Assembly: GCA_937915335.1 (NCBI GenBank)
Contig: CALDLZ010000327.1
Span: 1-12,259 of the forward strand
Length of the DNA stretch: 12,259 nucleotides
From: an uncultured Faecalibacterium sp.
Lineage (GTDB): Bacteria; Bacillota; Clostridia; Oscillospirales; Ruminococcaceae
Direction: 5' to 3'
Shown here: piece by piece, positions 1 to 7,599 of the stretch
How the letters are laid out: each line of letters opens with the position of its first letter
Numbering within the stretch: position 1 is the first letter of the stretch
Notes under the pieces: generated by a model
Databases searched by the model: none
Told to the model about the DNA's origin: nothing
The model's input: the letters and a program-made list of their open reading frames with translations, nothing else
Program-made: the position numbers and the translations under genes

Positions 1-1298
1 TCCCCCGCCTGTATACGGCCTTTGCCGAGGTGCTGGCCGTGCTGCTTTACGCCCAGCCACTGCCCCTGCGGTGGGGCAAGCGTCCAACCATCGTCATCAC
101 GGCGGGCTGGGCGGCGGTGCTGTGCCTGTTTCTGCACGAGACCGGCATGGTGCCGCTGGCGTTCTGGATCCCCTGTATGCTCTGCGCCGTGACCCTGCTC
201 TATCTTTATCTCTGGGCCACCCGGGCGGTCAACTGGCTGGAAGCGCTGTACATCACGGCCCGGGCCTTCATCCTGGCCGAGTTTGCCGCCAGCGCCGAGT
301 GGCAGGTGCACTGCTGGCTCTTCGCCCACCGGGGCGGGGCTGACCCGCTGGCCCTGCTGCTTCTGACGGTGGTCTACGGGGTCGTGTACGGCCTGATGTT
401 CTGGCTGGAACGCAGCCGCCCCAGCCCGGCGGGACACCTTGAGATCAGCAATAAAGCCGCTTTGGTTGCCTTTGTCATGGCGGGCACCGTGTTTGCCGTC
501 AGCAATCTGCTGTTCCTGGGCGAGGGTGCTCAGGCGGATATGACCCTTTACTATATCCGCACGCTGGTGGATTTCTGCGGGCTGCTCATCCTGACGGTTC
601 AACATGACCAGCTGCGGGAAGCCGCTCTCCACAAGGAGCTTGCCGCCATGGACAACGTCCTTCACCGCCAGTATGAGCAGTATAAGCGGAGCAAGGAGGG
701 CATCAAGCTCATCAACCGGCGCTACCACGAGCTGAAGGTACAGATCGCCGACATCCGCGCCGAGCGTGACCGCGCCAAGCAGGACGCGGCCCTTGCCCGG
801 ATGGAATCGGGCATCCTGCAATACGAGGCCGAGAACAAGACGGGCAACCCGGTGCTGGATACCATGCTCACCGCCAAGAGCATGGAGTGCCAGGAAAAGC
901 ACATCCGCATGACCAGCGTGGCCGATGGCCGGGCCCTGGGCTTTCTGACCACCCGGGAGATCTGCACCATCGTGGGTACGGCGCTGGATAACGCCATTGA
1001 GAGCTGTACCGCCGAGCCCGACCCCGAAAAGCGGCTCATCCGCACGGCGGTCTACCCGCAGAACGGCTTTGTGATGTTCCGGGTGGAGAATTACTGCGCC
1101 CGGCCCGTGGAGCTTGGCCCGGATGGTCTGCCCACCCGCAGCGCTCACGGCGGCTACGACCTGAAGAGCCTGGATGCCATGGTGCGCCAGCACGGCGGCA
1201 GCATGACCCTGCACTGGGAAAACGAGTGGTTCACCCTGCGGGTGCTGCTGCCGGTGCCCAAGGGGCAGGATCAGCAAACGGCAAAAGACGGGGAATGA
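1..1298 (+). CDS. GHKL sensor histidine kinase, AgrC-like (5' end outside window)
   Basis: Membrane sensor kinase of the AgrC/GHKL type that would sense an extracellular signal, often a peptide, and pass it to a partner response regulator. The reading frame is open from base 3 to the TGA at 1296-1298, so the start lies upstream; the GTG at 30 has no reason to be the start. Numbering residues from that GTG, hydrophobic helices fill about 1-190, followed by a charged, coiled-coil-like stretch (195-270). H233-E-L-K sits where the family has its H-D-x-K phosphoacceptor box. The ATPase part includes NPVLDTML (273-280), the N box with D320-N321, and a G-box-like HGGYDLKS (373-380). The G box has Asp377 where Gly is usual. 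A terminator overlaps the stop, so this is the last gene of its unit; a LytTR-type regulator gene would be expected just upstream. Family assignment is firm; the signal sensed cannot be told. Confidence 0.85.
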   Translation, partial: PRLYTAFAEVLAVLLYAQPLPLRWGKRPTIVITAGWAAVLCLFLHETGMVPLAFWIPCMLCAVTLLYLYLWATRAVNWLEALYITARAFILAEFAASAEWQVHCWLFAHRGGADPLALLLLTVVYGVVYGLMFWLERSRPSPAGHLEISNKAALVAFVMAGTVFAVSNLLFLGEGAQADMTLYYIRTLVDFCGLLILTVQHDQLREAALHKELAAMDNVLHRQYEQYKRSKEGIKLINRRYHELKVQIADIRAERDRAKQDAALARMESGILQYEAENKTGNPVLDTMLTAKSMECQEKHIRMTSVADGRALGFLTTREICTIVGTALDNAIESCTAEPDPEKRLIRTAVYPQNGFVMFRVENYCARPVELGPDGLPTRSAHGGYDLKSLDAMVRQHGGSMTLHWENEWFTLRVLLPVPKGQDQQTAKDGE

Positions 1299-1313
1299 GC
1301 CCCGCCTTTTTTT
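1289..1313 (+). terminator. Rho-independent terminator after the sensor kinase
   Basis: A five-pair stem CGGGG (1289-1293) / CCCCG (1300-1304) with a six-base loop is followed by CC and seven T (1307-1313). The stop codon of the kinase lies in the loop, so the gene and its terminator overlap. Confidence 0.8.
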
Positions 1314-1371
1314 GTATCTGGCAAGTTGCACAATGCGAGACTGGTTTTGGTTGTACAAAAGGACAAGAAGA

Positions 1372-1384
1372 TTTTCCGGGAAAA
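1372..1384. repeat. Small inverted repeat upstream of the first GH3 gene
   Basis: TTTTCC-G-GGAAAA is a perfect 6+1+6 inverted repeat in the 210-base gap between the kinase terminator and the first GH3 gene. Its size and position would suit a regulator binding site, but no convincing -35/-10 pair was found next to it, so this is only a candidate. The rest of the gap holds nothing else I can name apart from the ribosome binding site. Confidence 0.25.
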
Positions 1385-1508
1385 GCTGTGTTTTTGCAAA
1401 TTATGCAGAGAAAACGACAATTTGCGCAGAAAACGCCACAAGGAAAAGCTTTTTTGATATCCTAATGTCACCAGAAACCCGGAAACAAGAAGAAGGAGGA
1501 ACCTTACG

Positions 1509-4385
1509 ATGTTAAAAATCGAATGGGATGATGTAATCGGTGTATTACAATCCTGTACCACTCAGATTGCGGTAATCGTCGTCGTACTGGTCTTGATGAT
1601 CATTGCGCTGGCAGTCTGCCGCAAAATGAAGAAGAGCAAAAAGTTTATGATCCGTTCGCAGGCGGTCATTGCAGCTGTGCTGGCGATTCTGATCGCCGCC
1701 AATTCTGTCTGCTTTGGTCCCATGTCCACGCTGATCAGTCTTGCGACTGGCAACGGCACGGTTTCCGAAGCAACCGCAGAAGATGCCAAGGAAGTTGCCC
1801 AGCGGGTGGCCGAGGAGGGATTCGTTCTGCTGAAGAATGATGACGATACTCTGCCCCTTGCCAATACCACCAAGCTGAACCTGTTTGGCTGGGCCGCATC
1901 CAACCCTGTGTATGGTGGCTCTGGCTCCGGCGGCATCAACCAGCTGTACGAAATCGTCAGCCTGCAAAAAGGCATTGAGGATGCTGGCTTTGAGGTCAAT
2001 CAGGAACTACTGGATTTTTACAGCGAGTACACCTCTGACCGTCCCGAAATGTCCATCCAGAAGCAGAGCTGGACACTGCCGGAGCCCCCGGTCAGCACCT
2101 ACTCTCAGGAAATGATGGACAATGCCAAGGCATTCTCCGATACCGCTGTGATCGTGCTTGCCCGTGCCGCTGGCGAGGGTCACAACGATATGCCCATGGA
2201 CATGAGCCAGGCAAAGTATGATGACAATTCTGCAGATTACAAGGATTTTGAGGCAGGGGAGCACTATTTACAGCTGTCCCAGACCGAAAAGGATATGGTC
2301 GATCTGGTCTGCAAGAATTTTGATCGTGTTATCGTTCTGTACGACGGCGCAAACCCCATTGAGATGGGCTTTGTGGAAGATTACAAGCAGATTAAGGCCG
2401 CAATCTGGTGTGCAGGCCCCGGCAATGTTGGCTTTGAAGCACTGGGCGAGATCCTCTCCGGTGAGGTCAATCCCTCTGGCCGCACCCCCGATACCTTCCC
2501 CTATGACCTCGAAGCTGCACCGTGGTGGAACAACGGCACATATACTGCCTATACCAATCTGGCAGATATGGCTGTTGAGGGCATGAATGCCGGTAAGCCG
2601 CAGGTCTACGCACCTTCCTTCATCGACTATGTGGAAGGTATTTATGTGGGATATAAGTATTATGAAACGGCCGCCGCTGAGGGTGTGATTGATTACGATG
2701 CGACTGTTCAGTATCCCTTTGGTTACGGCCTGAGCTATACCACCTTTACCCAGAAGATGGGCGATATCAAGGATGACGGCACGACCCTGAGCTTTGATGT
2801 GACCGTTACCAATACCGGCAGTGTGGCCGGTAAGGACGTTGTGGAAGTTTATTACAATCCGCCTTATACCAACGGTGGCATTGAAAAGGCTTCTGCAAAC
2901 CTGATCGCCTTTGAAAAGACTGAAATGTTGGAGCCGGGTGCTTCCCAGACCATTACCATCAGCTTTGGCAAGGAAGAGATGGCTTCCTACGACATGAGCG
3001 GCAACGGTTGTTACGCATTGGAGCAGGGTGACTATGTGATTTCTGTCAACAGCGATTCCCACAACATCCTTGACAGCAAGATCTATACCCAGACCACGGA
3101 TATCCGTTATGAGGGTGACAATAAGCGTGACAGCGATGATGTCACTGCTGTGAACCAGTTTGGTGATGCCAACGGCGATATCACCTATTTGTCCCGTGCA
3201 GACCACTTTGCAAATTATGCCGAAGCAACTGCCGCTCCCGCAGATACCAATATGGCGGAGAAGTATGTTGAGGGCTATCATCTGAACGCGAATTACGATT
3301 ATACCACCGATATGAACCCGGAGGATGAGATGCCCACAACCGGTGCGGACAACGGTATCCGTCTGGCTGACCTGCGCGGTGCGGATTATGATGACCCCCG
3401 CTGGGAAGAACTGCTGGATGAGCTGACCATTGATGAGATGGTCAACATGACCGCAATGTGCGGCTACCAGACTCCCGCCGCAGAATCCGTTGGCAAAATT
3501 GCGACCGGCGACTTTGACGGCCCCGCCGCAATCAACAACAACTTTACGGGTGCTGGTTCCGTCGGCTTCCCCATCGAGGTGGTCATTGCTTCTACTTGGA
3601 ACAAGGAACTGGTGGAAGAGTACGGCGAAGCAATGGGCAAGATGAACAAGGAGATGAACGGCGAGGGCTGGTATGCTCCCGGCATGAACACCCACCGCAC
3701 GCCGTTTGGTGCCCGCAACTATGAGTATTATTCCGAGGATGGCACTCTGGCCGGTTATATGGGCGCAAGTGCTGTCAGTGGCGCAATGAAGCAGGGGGTT
3801 TATTCCTATATCAAGCACTTTGTCCTGTATGATGGCAACGCTAAGATGGTCTGTGTCTGGTCGAATGAGCAGGCAATCCGTGAAATCTATCTCAAGCCTT
3901 TCGAGATTTCTGTTAAGAAGGGCGGCGCAAATGCTCTGATGGTGTCCTGGAGCTTCATCGGCAACAAGTGGGCCGGTGACTGCGATTACCTGTTCGAGGA
4001 TGTGCTCCGTGGCGAGTGGGGCTTCCGAGGCATGGTCATTTCGGACTTCTTCCGTAACAATGGCCACGGCTTTATGAATGCTGATATGGCACTGACCAGC
4101 GGCATGGATGCAATGCTTTCCACCTACGATGCAGGCCCCAATAAGCCGACAGATTCCTCTAATCCTACCATCGTCAAGGCCATGCGCCGTGCCTGCAAGA
4201 ACATCATGTACACTGTGGTCAACAGCTGGGCTTATGAGAACGGTGATGTGACTGTGGAGACCATGGGCTGGCAGAAGGCATTGATGGCCGGTGATGTGAT
4301 CGTTGTGATCGCACTGGTGGCTGTGGAGTTGACCTGCGTCCGCAAGGGCTGGAAAAAACGCAAAGAAGAGGAAGTCAACGCCTGA
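1509..4385 (+). CDS. Membrane-anchored GH3 glycosidase with permuted domain order
   Basis: Retaining beta-glycosidase of family GH3, probably a beta-glucosidase, 958 aa. The start is fixed by AGAAGGAGGA at 1491-1500, eight bases before the ATG. Order: membrane helix about 19-37, Lys/Arg-rich loop 38-50, second helix 51-69, the alpha/beta-sandwich domain first (VLLKN 106-110 to FGYGLSYTTF 404-413), a fibronectin-III-like domain (about 420-525), an acidic linker, then the TIM barrel (about 630-875), a third helix (about 927-944) and a Lys/Arg-rich tail. Standard GH3 enzymes have the barrel first. Likely catalytic residues are present: nucleophile D846 in GMVISDF and acid/base E223 in AGEGHN, plus D670, R736 and K769-H770. 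The positive-inside rule puts the catalytic part outside the cell, tethered at both ends. Departures from the usual motifs: SDW is SDF, and SYN is SWS. Reversed GH3 enzymes are known in rumen Clostridia such as Butyrivibrio. The substrate cannot be told. Confidence 0.9.
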   Translation: MLKIEWDDVIGVLQSCTTQIAVIVVVLVLMIIALAVCRKMKKSKKFMIRSQAVIAAVLAILIAANSVCFGPMSTLISLATGNGTVSEATAEDAKEVAQRVAEEGFVLLKNDDDTLPLANTTKLNLFGWAASNPVYGGSGSGGINQLYEIVSLQKGIEDAGFEVNQELLDFYSEYTSDRPEMSIQKQSWTLPEPPVSTYSQEMMDNAKAFSDTAVIVLARAAGEGHNDMPMDMSQAKYDDNSADYKDFEAGEHYLQLSQTEKDMVDLVCKNFDRVIVLYDGANPIEMGFVEDYKQIKAAIWCAGPGNVGFEALGEILSGEVNPSGRTPDTFPYDLEAAPWWNNGTYTAYTNLADMAVEGMNAGKPQVYAPSFIDYVEGIYVGYKYYETAAAEGVIDYDATVQYPFGYGLSYTTFTQKMGDIKDDGTTLSFDVTVTNTGSVAGKDVVEVYYNPPYTNGGIEKASANLIAFEKTEMLEPGASQTITISFGKEEMASYDMSGNGCYALEQGDYVISVNSDSHNILDSKIYTQTTDIRYEGDNKRDSDDVTAVNQFGDANGDITYLSRADHFANYAEATAAPADTNMAEKYVEGYHLNANYDYTTDMNPEDEMPTTGADNGIRLADLRGADYDDPRWEELLDELTIDEMVNMTAMCGYQTPAAESVGKIATGDFDGPAAINNNFTGAGSVGFPIEVVIASTWNKELVEEYGEAMGKMNKEMNGEGWYAPGMNTHRTPFGARNYEYYSEDGTLAGYMGASAVSGAMKQGVYSYIKHFVLYDGNAKMVCVWSNEQAIREIYLKPFEISVKKGGANALMVSWSFIGNKWAGDCDYLFEDVLRGEWGFRGMVISDFFRNNGHGFMNADMALTSGMDAMLSTYDAGPNKPTDSSNPTIVKAMRRACKNIMYTVVNSWAYENGDVTVETMGWQKALMAGDVIVVIALVAVELTCVRKGWKKRKEEEVNA

Positions 4386-4429
4386 TTTTGACCCTGGGTT
4401 GAATGCAGCTTTGAACTGATTCCGAAATA

Positions 4430-4464
4430 ATGGGGCCCGCTGCAAACAAAACAGCGGGCCCCAT
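4430..4464 (+). terminator. Strong hairpin between the two GH3 genes, no U-tract
   Basis: A perfect 13-pair stem (4430-4442 with 4452-4464, ATGGGGCCCGCTG and its complement) closes a nine-base loop rich in A. No T run follows on the plus strand, so it may terminate poorly, act as an attenuator, or protect the upstream mRNA's 3' end so that the two GH3 genes are expressed at different levels. Calling it a full terminator is uncertain. Confidence 0.5.
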
Positions 4465-4504
4465 CCGTTGAAAAATCCGCTGGAAAAGCAGGAAGGCATT
4501 CCTT

Positions 4505-6922
4505 ATGAAACACGCAAACCTCATCCAAAAACTGAATCTGGAACAAAAATGCGCCCTGCTCAGTGGCGAAACGGTGTTCACCACCCGGGACTTTGCCGCA
4601 AAGGGCATCCCGGCCATCACGTTGTCGGACGGCCCCAACGGTGTGCGCAAGCAGGCCGGTGCCGCCGACCATCTGGGCCTGAACCCCAGCGTGCCTGCCA
4701 CCTGCTTCCCCACGTCGGCCACGGTGGCCAACAGCTGGGACCCGGCGCTGGGCGAGGAGATCGGGGAGGCCCTGGGCGAGGAAGCCGCCGCGCAGGATGT
4801 GGCCGTGCTGCTGGGCCCGGGCCTGAACATCAAGCGCAGCCCGCTGTGTGGCCGCAACTTCGAGTATTTCTCCGAGGACCCCTATCTTTCCGGCAAGATG
4901 GCGGCGGGCTATGTGCGGGGCATCCAGAAAAACGGCATTGCGGCCTGTCCCAAGCACTTTGCGGTCAACAGCCAGGAGCTGCGCCGGATGGCCAGCGATT
5001 CCGTGCTGGACGAGCGCACCCTGCGGGAAATCTACCTCACCGGCTTTGAGATCGTGGTCAGGGAATCCGCCCCCAAAACCATCATGTCCTCCTATAACCT
5101 CGTCAACGGCACCTACGCCAACGAGAATGACCACCTTCTGATGGACGTTCTGCGGCGGGACTGGGGCTTTGCAGGCGCCGTCGTCACGGACTGGGGCGGC
5201 TCCAACGACCATGCGCTGGGCGTGAAGAACGGCTCCACGCTGGAAATGCCCTGCCCTGGGGATGATTCCATCCGGGAGTTACTGCGGGCCGTGGAGAGCG
5301 GCAAAATCAGCGAAGGCGATGTGGATGCCCGGCTGGACGAGCTCATTGAGCTGGTGCTGACCACCCACGCCGCCGTGGAAGCCGCCCCCAAGACCTTTGA
5401 CGCGGATGCCCACCACGCGCTGGCTCGGCGGGCCGCTGCCGAGAGCGTCGTCCTGCTGAAAAACGAGAAGAACCTGCTGCCCCTGAAAGCGGGGGAGAAG
5501 GTGGCTGTCATCGGCGATTTCGCCCGCACGCCCCGGTATCAGGGGGCGGGCTCCAGCGCCGTCAACTCCATCAAGGTGGATTCCTTCCTGGAGCAGCTGG
5601 AAGAGTGCGGACTGGACAGTGTGGGCTTCGCTCAGGGCTTCGACCGTCAGGGCCGGCCCGATGAAGCATTGCAGGCCGAAGCTGTGGTGCTGGCGAAAAA
5701 CGCCGATACCGTGCTGGTATTCCTGGGGCTGGACGAGATCAAGGAGAGCGAGGGCCTTGACCGCACGGATATGAAGCTGGCCGGGAACCAGCTGGCGCTG
5801 CTCGAAGCGGTGGAAGCGGCCAATCCCAATGTGGTGGTGCTGCTGAGTGCGGGCTCCTCGCTGGAAACGCCCTGGATCGAGAACTGCCGGGCGCTGGTCT
5901 ACGGCTGTTTAGGCGGTCAGGCGGGCGCTGGCGCACTGGTGGATGTGCTCACCGGCAGGGTCTGCCCCAGCGGCAAGCTGGCCGAGACCTGGGCCAATGC
6001 CTACACCGACACCCCCGTGAAGGACAACTTTGCGGGCGAGGGCCGCACCGTCCAGTACCGCGAGGGCCTGTATGTGGGTTACCGCTATTACCAGACAGCG
6101 GGCAGGCCGGTGGCATTCCCGTTTGGTTACGGCCTGAGCTATACCACCTTTGCCTACTCCGATCTCAAGGCCGACAAGACCGGTGTGACCCTGACCGTGA
6201 CCAACACCGGCAGCTGTGCCGGTGCCGAGATCGTGCAGCTCTATGTGGCAAAGCCGGACGCAAAGATCTTCCGGCCCATGCAGGAGCTCAAGGGCTTTGT
6301 CAAGGTATCTCTGGAAGCAGGGGAGAGCCAGACCGTGACCATCCCGCTGGACGATAAGGCATTCCGTTACTGGAACGTCCAGACCGACAGCTGGGAGATC
6401 GAGGGCGGTGTGTACCAGCTCCGGGTGGGCGCTTCCTGCGAGGACATCCGCCTGACCGCCGAGGTCACGGTGGAGGGCACCGGTGCCGCCAACCCTTACC
6501 ACAACAGCGAGATCCCTCACTACCTGACCGGCGATGTACAGAGCGTCCCCGATGCCGAGTTTGCCGCCCTGCTGGGCCGCGCCATCCCCGAGGATAAGAT
6601 CAGGATCGACCGCAACATGACGCTGGGTGAGCTGGGCCATGGCCGCAGCCCGCTGGGCTGGCTGGTGGCGGCGGTTCTTGGGTTCCTGCTCAGGCGGAGT
6701 ATCCGGCGCGGCAAGCCTGACCTGAACATCCTGTTCCAGTATAATATGCCCCTGCGTGCCCTTGCCAAGATGACCAATGGTGCCATCAGCATGGGTATGG
6801 TGGACGGCATCGTGATGGAAGCCCGGGGCTTCTGGGTTATCGGTCTGGTGCGGGTGATCGTGGAGGCCATCAAGAATGTGGTGCTCAACGGGCAGATGGA
6901 AAAACGCCTGCACAACAGTTGA
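4505..6922 (+). CDS. GH3 beta-glucosidase, cytoplasmic, with C-terminal extension
   Basis: Retaining GH3 enzyme of 805 aa, probably releasing glucose from beta-glucosides inside the cell. GGAAGG at 4491-4496 lies eight bases before the ATG. Conventional order: TIM barrel (about 1-290) with LSDGPNGVR (40-48), GRNFEYFSEDP (116-126), PKHF (149-152), SSYN (195-198) and nucleophile D229 in AVVTDW; sandwich domain (about 310-550) with acid/base candidate E416 in ESEGLDR and FGYGLSYTTF (540-549); fibronectin-III-like domain (about 558-655). There is no signal peptide. Residues about 660-805 go beyond the usual end and carry a short hydrophobic stretch (717-729) flanked by Arg and another near 775-794, perhaps for membrane association; I believe this tail occurs in related clostridial enzymes. 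The gene follows the other GH3 after 119 bases and precedes the GtrA-like gene by 15, so the latter two are cotranscribed. Exact sugar linkage is not shown by sequence. Confidence 0.92.
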   Translation: MKHANLIQKLNLEQKCALLSGETVFTTRDFAAKGIPAITLSDGPNGVRKQAGAADHLGLNPSVPATCFPTSATVANSWDPALGEEIGEALGEEAAAQDVAVLLGPGLNIKRSPLCGRNFEYFSEDPYLSGKMAAGYVRGIQKNGIAACPKHFAVNSQELRRMASDSVLDERTLREIYLTGFEIVVRESAPKTIMSSYNLVNGTYANENDHLLMDVLRRDWGFAGAVVTDWGGSNDHALGVKNGSTLEMPCPGDDSIRELLRAVESGKISEGDVDARLDELIELVLTTHAAVEAAPKTFDADAHHALARRAAAESVVLLKNEKNLLPLKAGEKVAVIGDFARTPRYQGAGSSAVNSIKVDSFLEQLEECGLDSVGFAQGFDRQGRPDEALQAEAVVLAKNADTVLVFLGLDEIKESEGLDRTDMKLAGNQLALLEAVEAANPNVVVLLSAGSSLETPWIENCRALVYGCLGGQAGAGALVDVLTGRVCPSGKLAETWANAYTDTPVKDNFAGEGRTVQYREGLYVGYRYYQTAGRPVAFPFGYGLSYTTFAYSDLKADKTGVTLTVTNTGSCAGAEIVQLYVAKPDAKIFRPMQELKGFVKVSLEAGESQTVTIPLDDKAFRYWNVQTDSWEIEGGVYQLRVGASCEDIRLTAEVTVEGTGAANPYHNSEIPHYLTGDVQSVPDAEFAALLGRAIPEDKIRIDRNMTLGELGHGRSPLGWLVAAVLGFLLRRSIRRGKPDLNILFQYNMPLRALAKMTNGAISMGMVDGIVMEARGFWVIGLVRVIVEAIKNVVLNGQMEKRLHNS

Positions 6923-6937
6923 ACGAGGGAAAAACCT

Positions 6938-7489
6938 ATGAATTTCTGGAATCACTTTGCCGCCAAGCATCCGGCGGCTGCCAAGTGGGTGCGGGAGGGC
7001 GGCTTGTTCGTCATTGTGTCCAATCTCATCACGGTGTTCAAGTATCTGCTGCTGCAATTCCTGCCGGCGGTATTCAGGAGCCTGCCGGTGGTGGACTTCG
7101 GCTGGCCGGGCATCGATGTGACCCTGTTTGGCGCGACCTTCAAGTGGAACATCCTGGGCTATGATGCCGCCCACGGCGGCCTGCCCTACTTCTGCGCCTA
7201 CATGGTGGCCATGGTGCTGGGCGAGTGCATCAACTTTCCCATTCAGCGCAGTTTCGTGTTCCGCAGCAAGGGGGATCTGGCAAAGCAGATCGGCTGGTAT
7301 GTGCTGGCCTTCTGCGTCATCACCTGCATCGTCAACTCCATCAACTGCATCTGGGTGGCCGTGGCTGGTCTGCTGGTGCCCGATTTTATCTATAACATCG
7401 GCACCACTGTCCTGAACGGCGGCATCTCCATGGTCATCTTCTTCTTTGTGAACAAGATTATCTTCCCGGAAGGCGAGGCTGCAAAATAA
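6938..7489 (+). CDS. GtrA-like membrane protein
   Basis: Small polytopic membrane protein of 183 aa, matching the GtrA-like family. GtrA proteins are thought to help move undecaprenyl-phosphate-linked glucose across the membrane for O-antigen or wall-polymer glucosylation; in many Firmicutes the substrate is unknown. Four hydrophobic helices lie at about 20-42, 82-99, 117-146 and 157-176. The family signature at the end of helix 2, an N-x-x-x-x-R-x-(F/W)-V-F-R block, is seen as NFPIQRSFVFRS (99-110). The stretch between helices 1 and 2 is longer than in typical members of about 130-150 aa. GAGGGA at 6925-6930 serves the ATG seven bases later. The gene follows the second GH3 by 15 bases and is followed at once by a terminator, so it is the last gene of the glycosidase unit. 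A transport role in glucose-lipid handling is inference from family and neighbours. Confidence 0.8.
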   Translation: MNFWNHFAAKHPAAAKWVREGGLFVIVSNLITVFKYLLLQFLPAVFRSLPVVDFGWPGIDVTLFGATFKWNILGYDAAHGGLPYFCAYMVAMVLGECINFPIQRSFVFRSKGDLAKQIGWYVLAFCVITCIVNSINCIWVAVAGLLVPDFIYNIGTTVLNGGISMVIFFFVNKIIFPEGEAAK

Positions 7490-7599
7490 CAAAACGCCCG
7501 GTACCGTACAGGAACCGGGCATTTTGCTGTGTGGGGCTGTTCAGCCCCGCAGAAAGGAGAGCGTGGGAAAGCCTCCTTTGAATTAGCGAAAACGAACCC
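7485..7599 (-). ncRNA. Candidate small RNA between the GtrA-like gene and putP
   Basis: No protein is visible here, yet the stretch is full of inverted repeats. Read on the minus strand it could form three hairpins in a row: arms 7573-7579 / 7553-7559 (AAAGGAG and complement), arms 7542-7550 / 7531-7539 (GGGGCT core, four-base loop), and the terminator 7520-7496 with a T-rich tail. A possible minus-strand promoter lies at 7629-7634 (TTTTCA) and 7606-7611 (TAAACT, preceded by TGc), 17 bases apart, placing the start near 7599. A further pair GAGAGCG (7557-7563) / CGCTCTC (7599-7605) competes with the first hairpin but would fall largely upstream of that start. I recognise no known RNA family. 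Transcription is unproven. Confidence 0.27.
7491..7525. terminator. Terminator after the GtrA-like gene, possibly bidirectional
   Basis: Stem GCCCGGT (7496-7502) / ACCGGGC (7514-7520), which can extend inward by CC/GG after an A-A mismatch, flanked by AAAA (7491-7494) and TTTT (7522-7525). It ends the GH3-GtrA unit on the plus strand. Read on the minus strand, the same hairpin is followed by a T-rich tail, so it could also end a transcript from the right. Confidence 0.75.

Noticed and set aside
1428..1445. Catabolite-response (cre) like site upstream of the first GH3
   Set aside because: Only the left half resembles the consensus; several right-half positions are wrong.
4388..4431. Possible promoter between the GH3 genes (TTGACC or TTGAAT with AATAAT)
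   Set aside because: The spacings are wrong for a standard promoter, so it is not listed.
2268..4499. A 743-codon open frame on the minus strand opposite the first GH3 gene
   Set aside because: It mirrors a certain GH3 gene, has no ribosome binding site of note and reads as low-complexity His/Ile/Val-rich sequence without any family motif.
5909..7522. A 537-codon open frame on the minus strand across the second GH3 and GtrA-like genes
   Set aside because: It spans two well-supported genes and the terminator between operons, and its translation is His/Gly/Asp-rich without recognisable domains.
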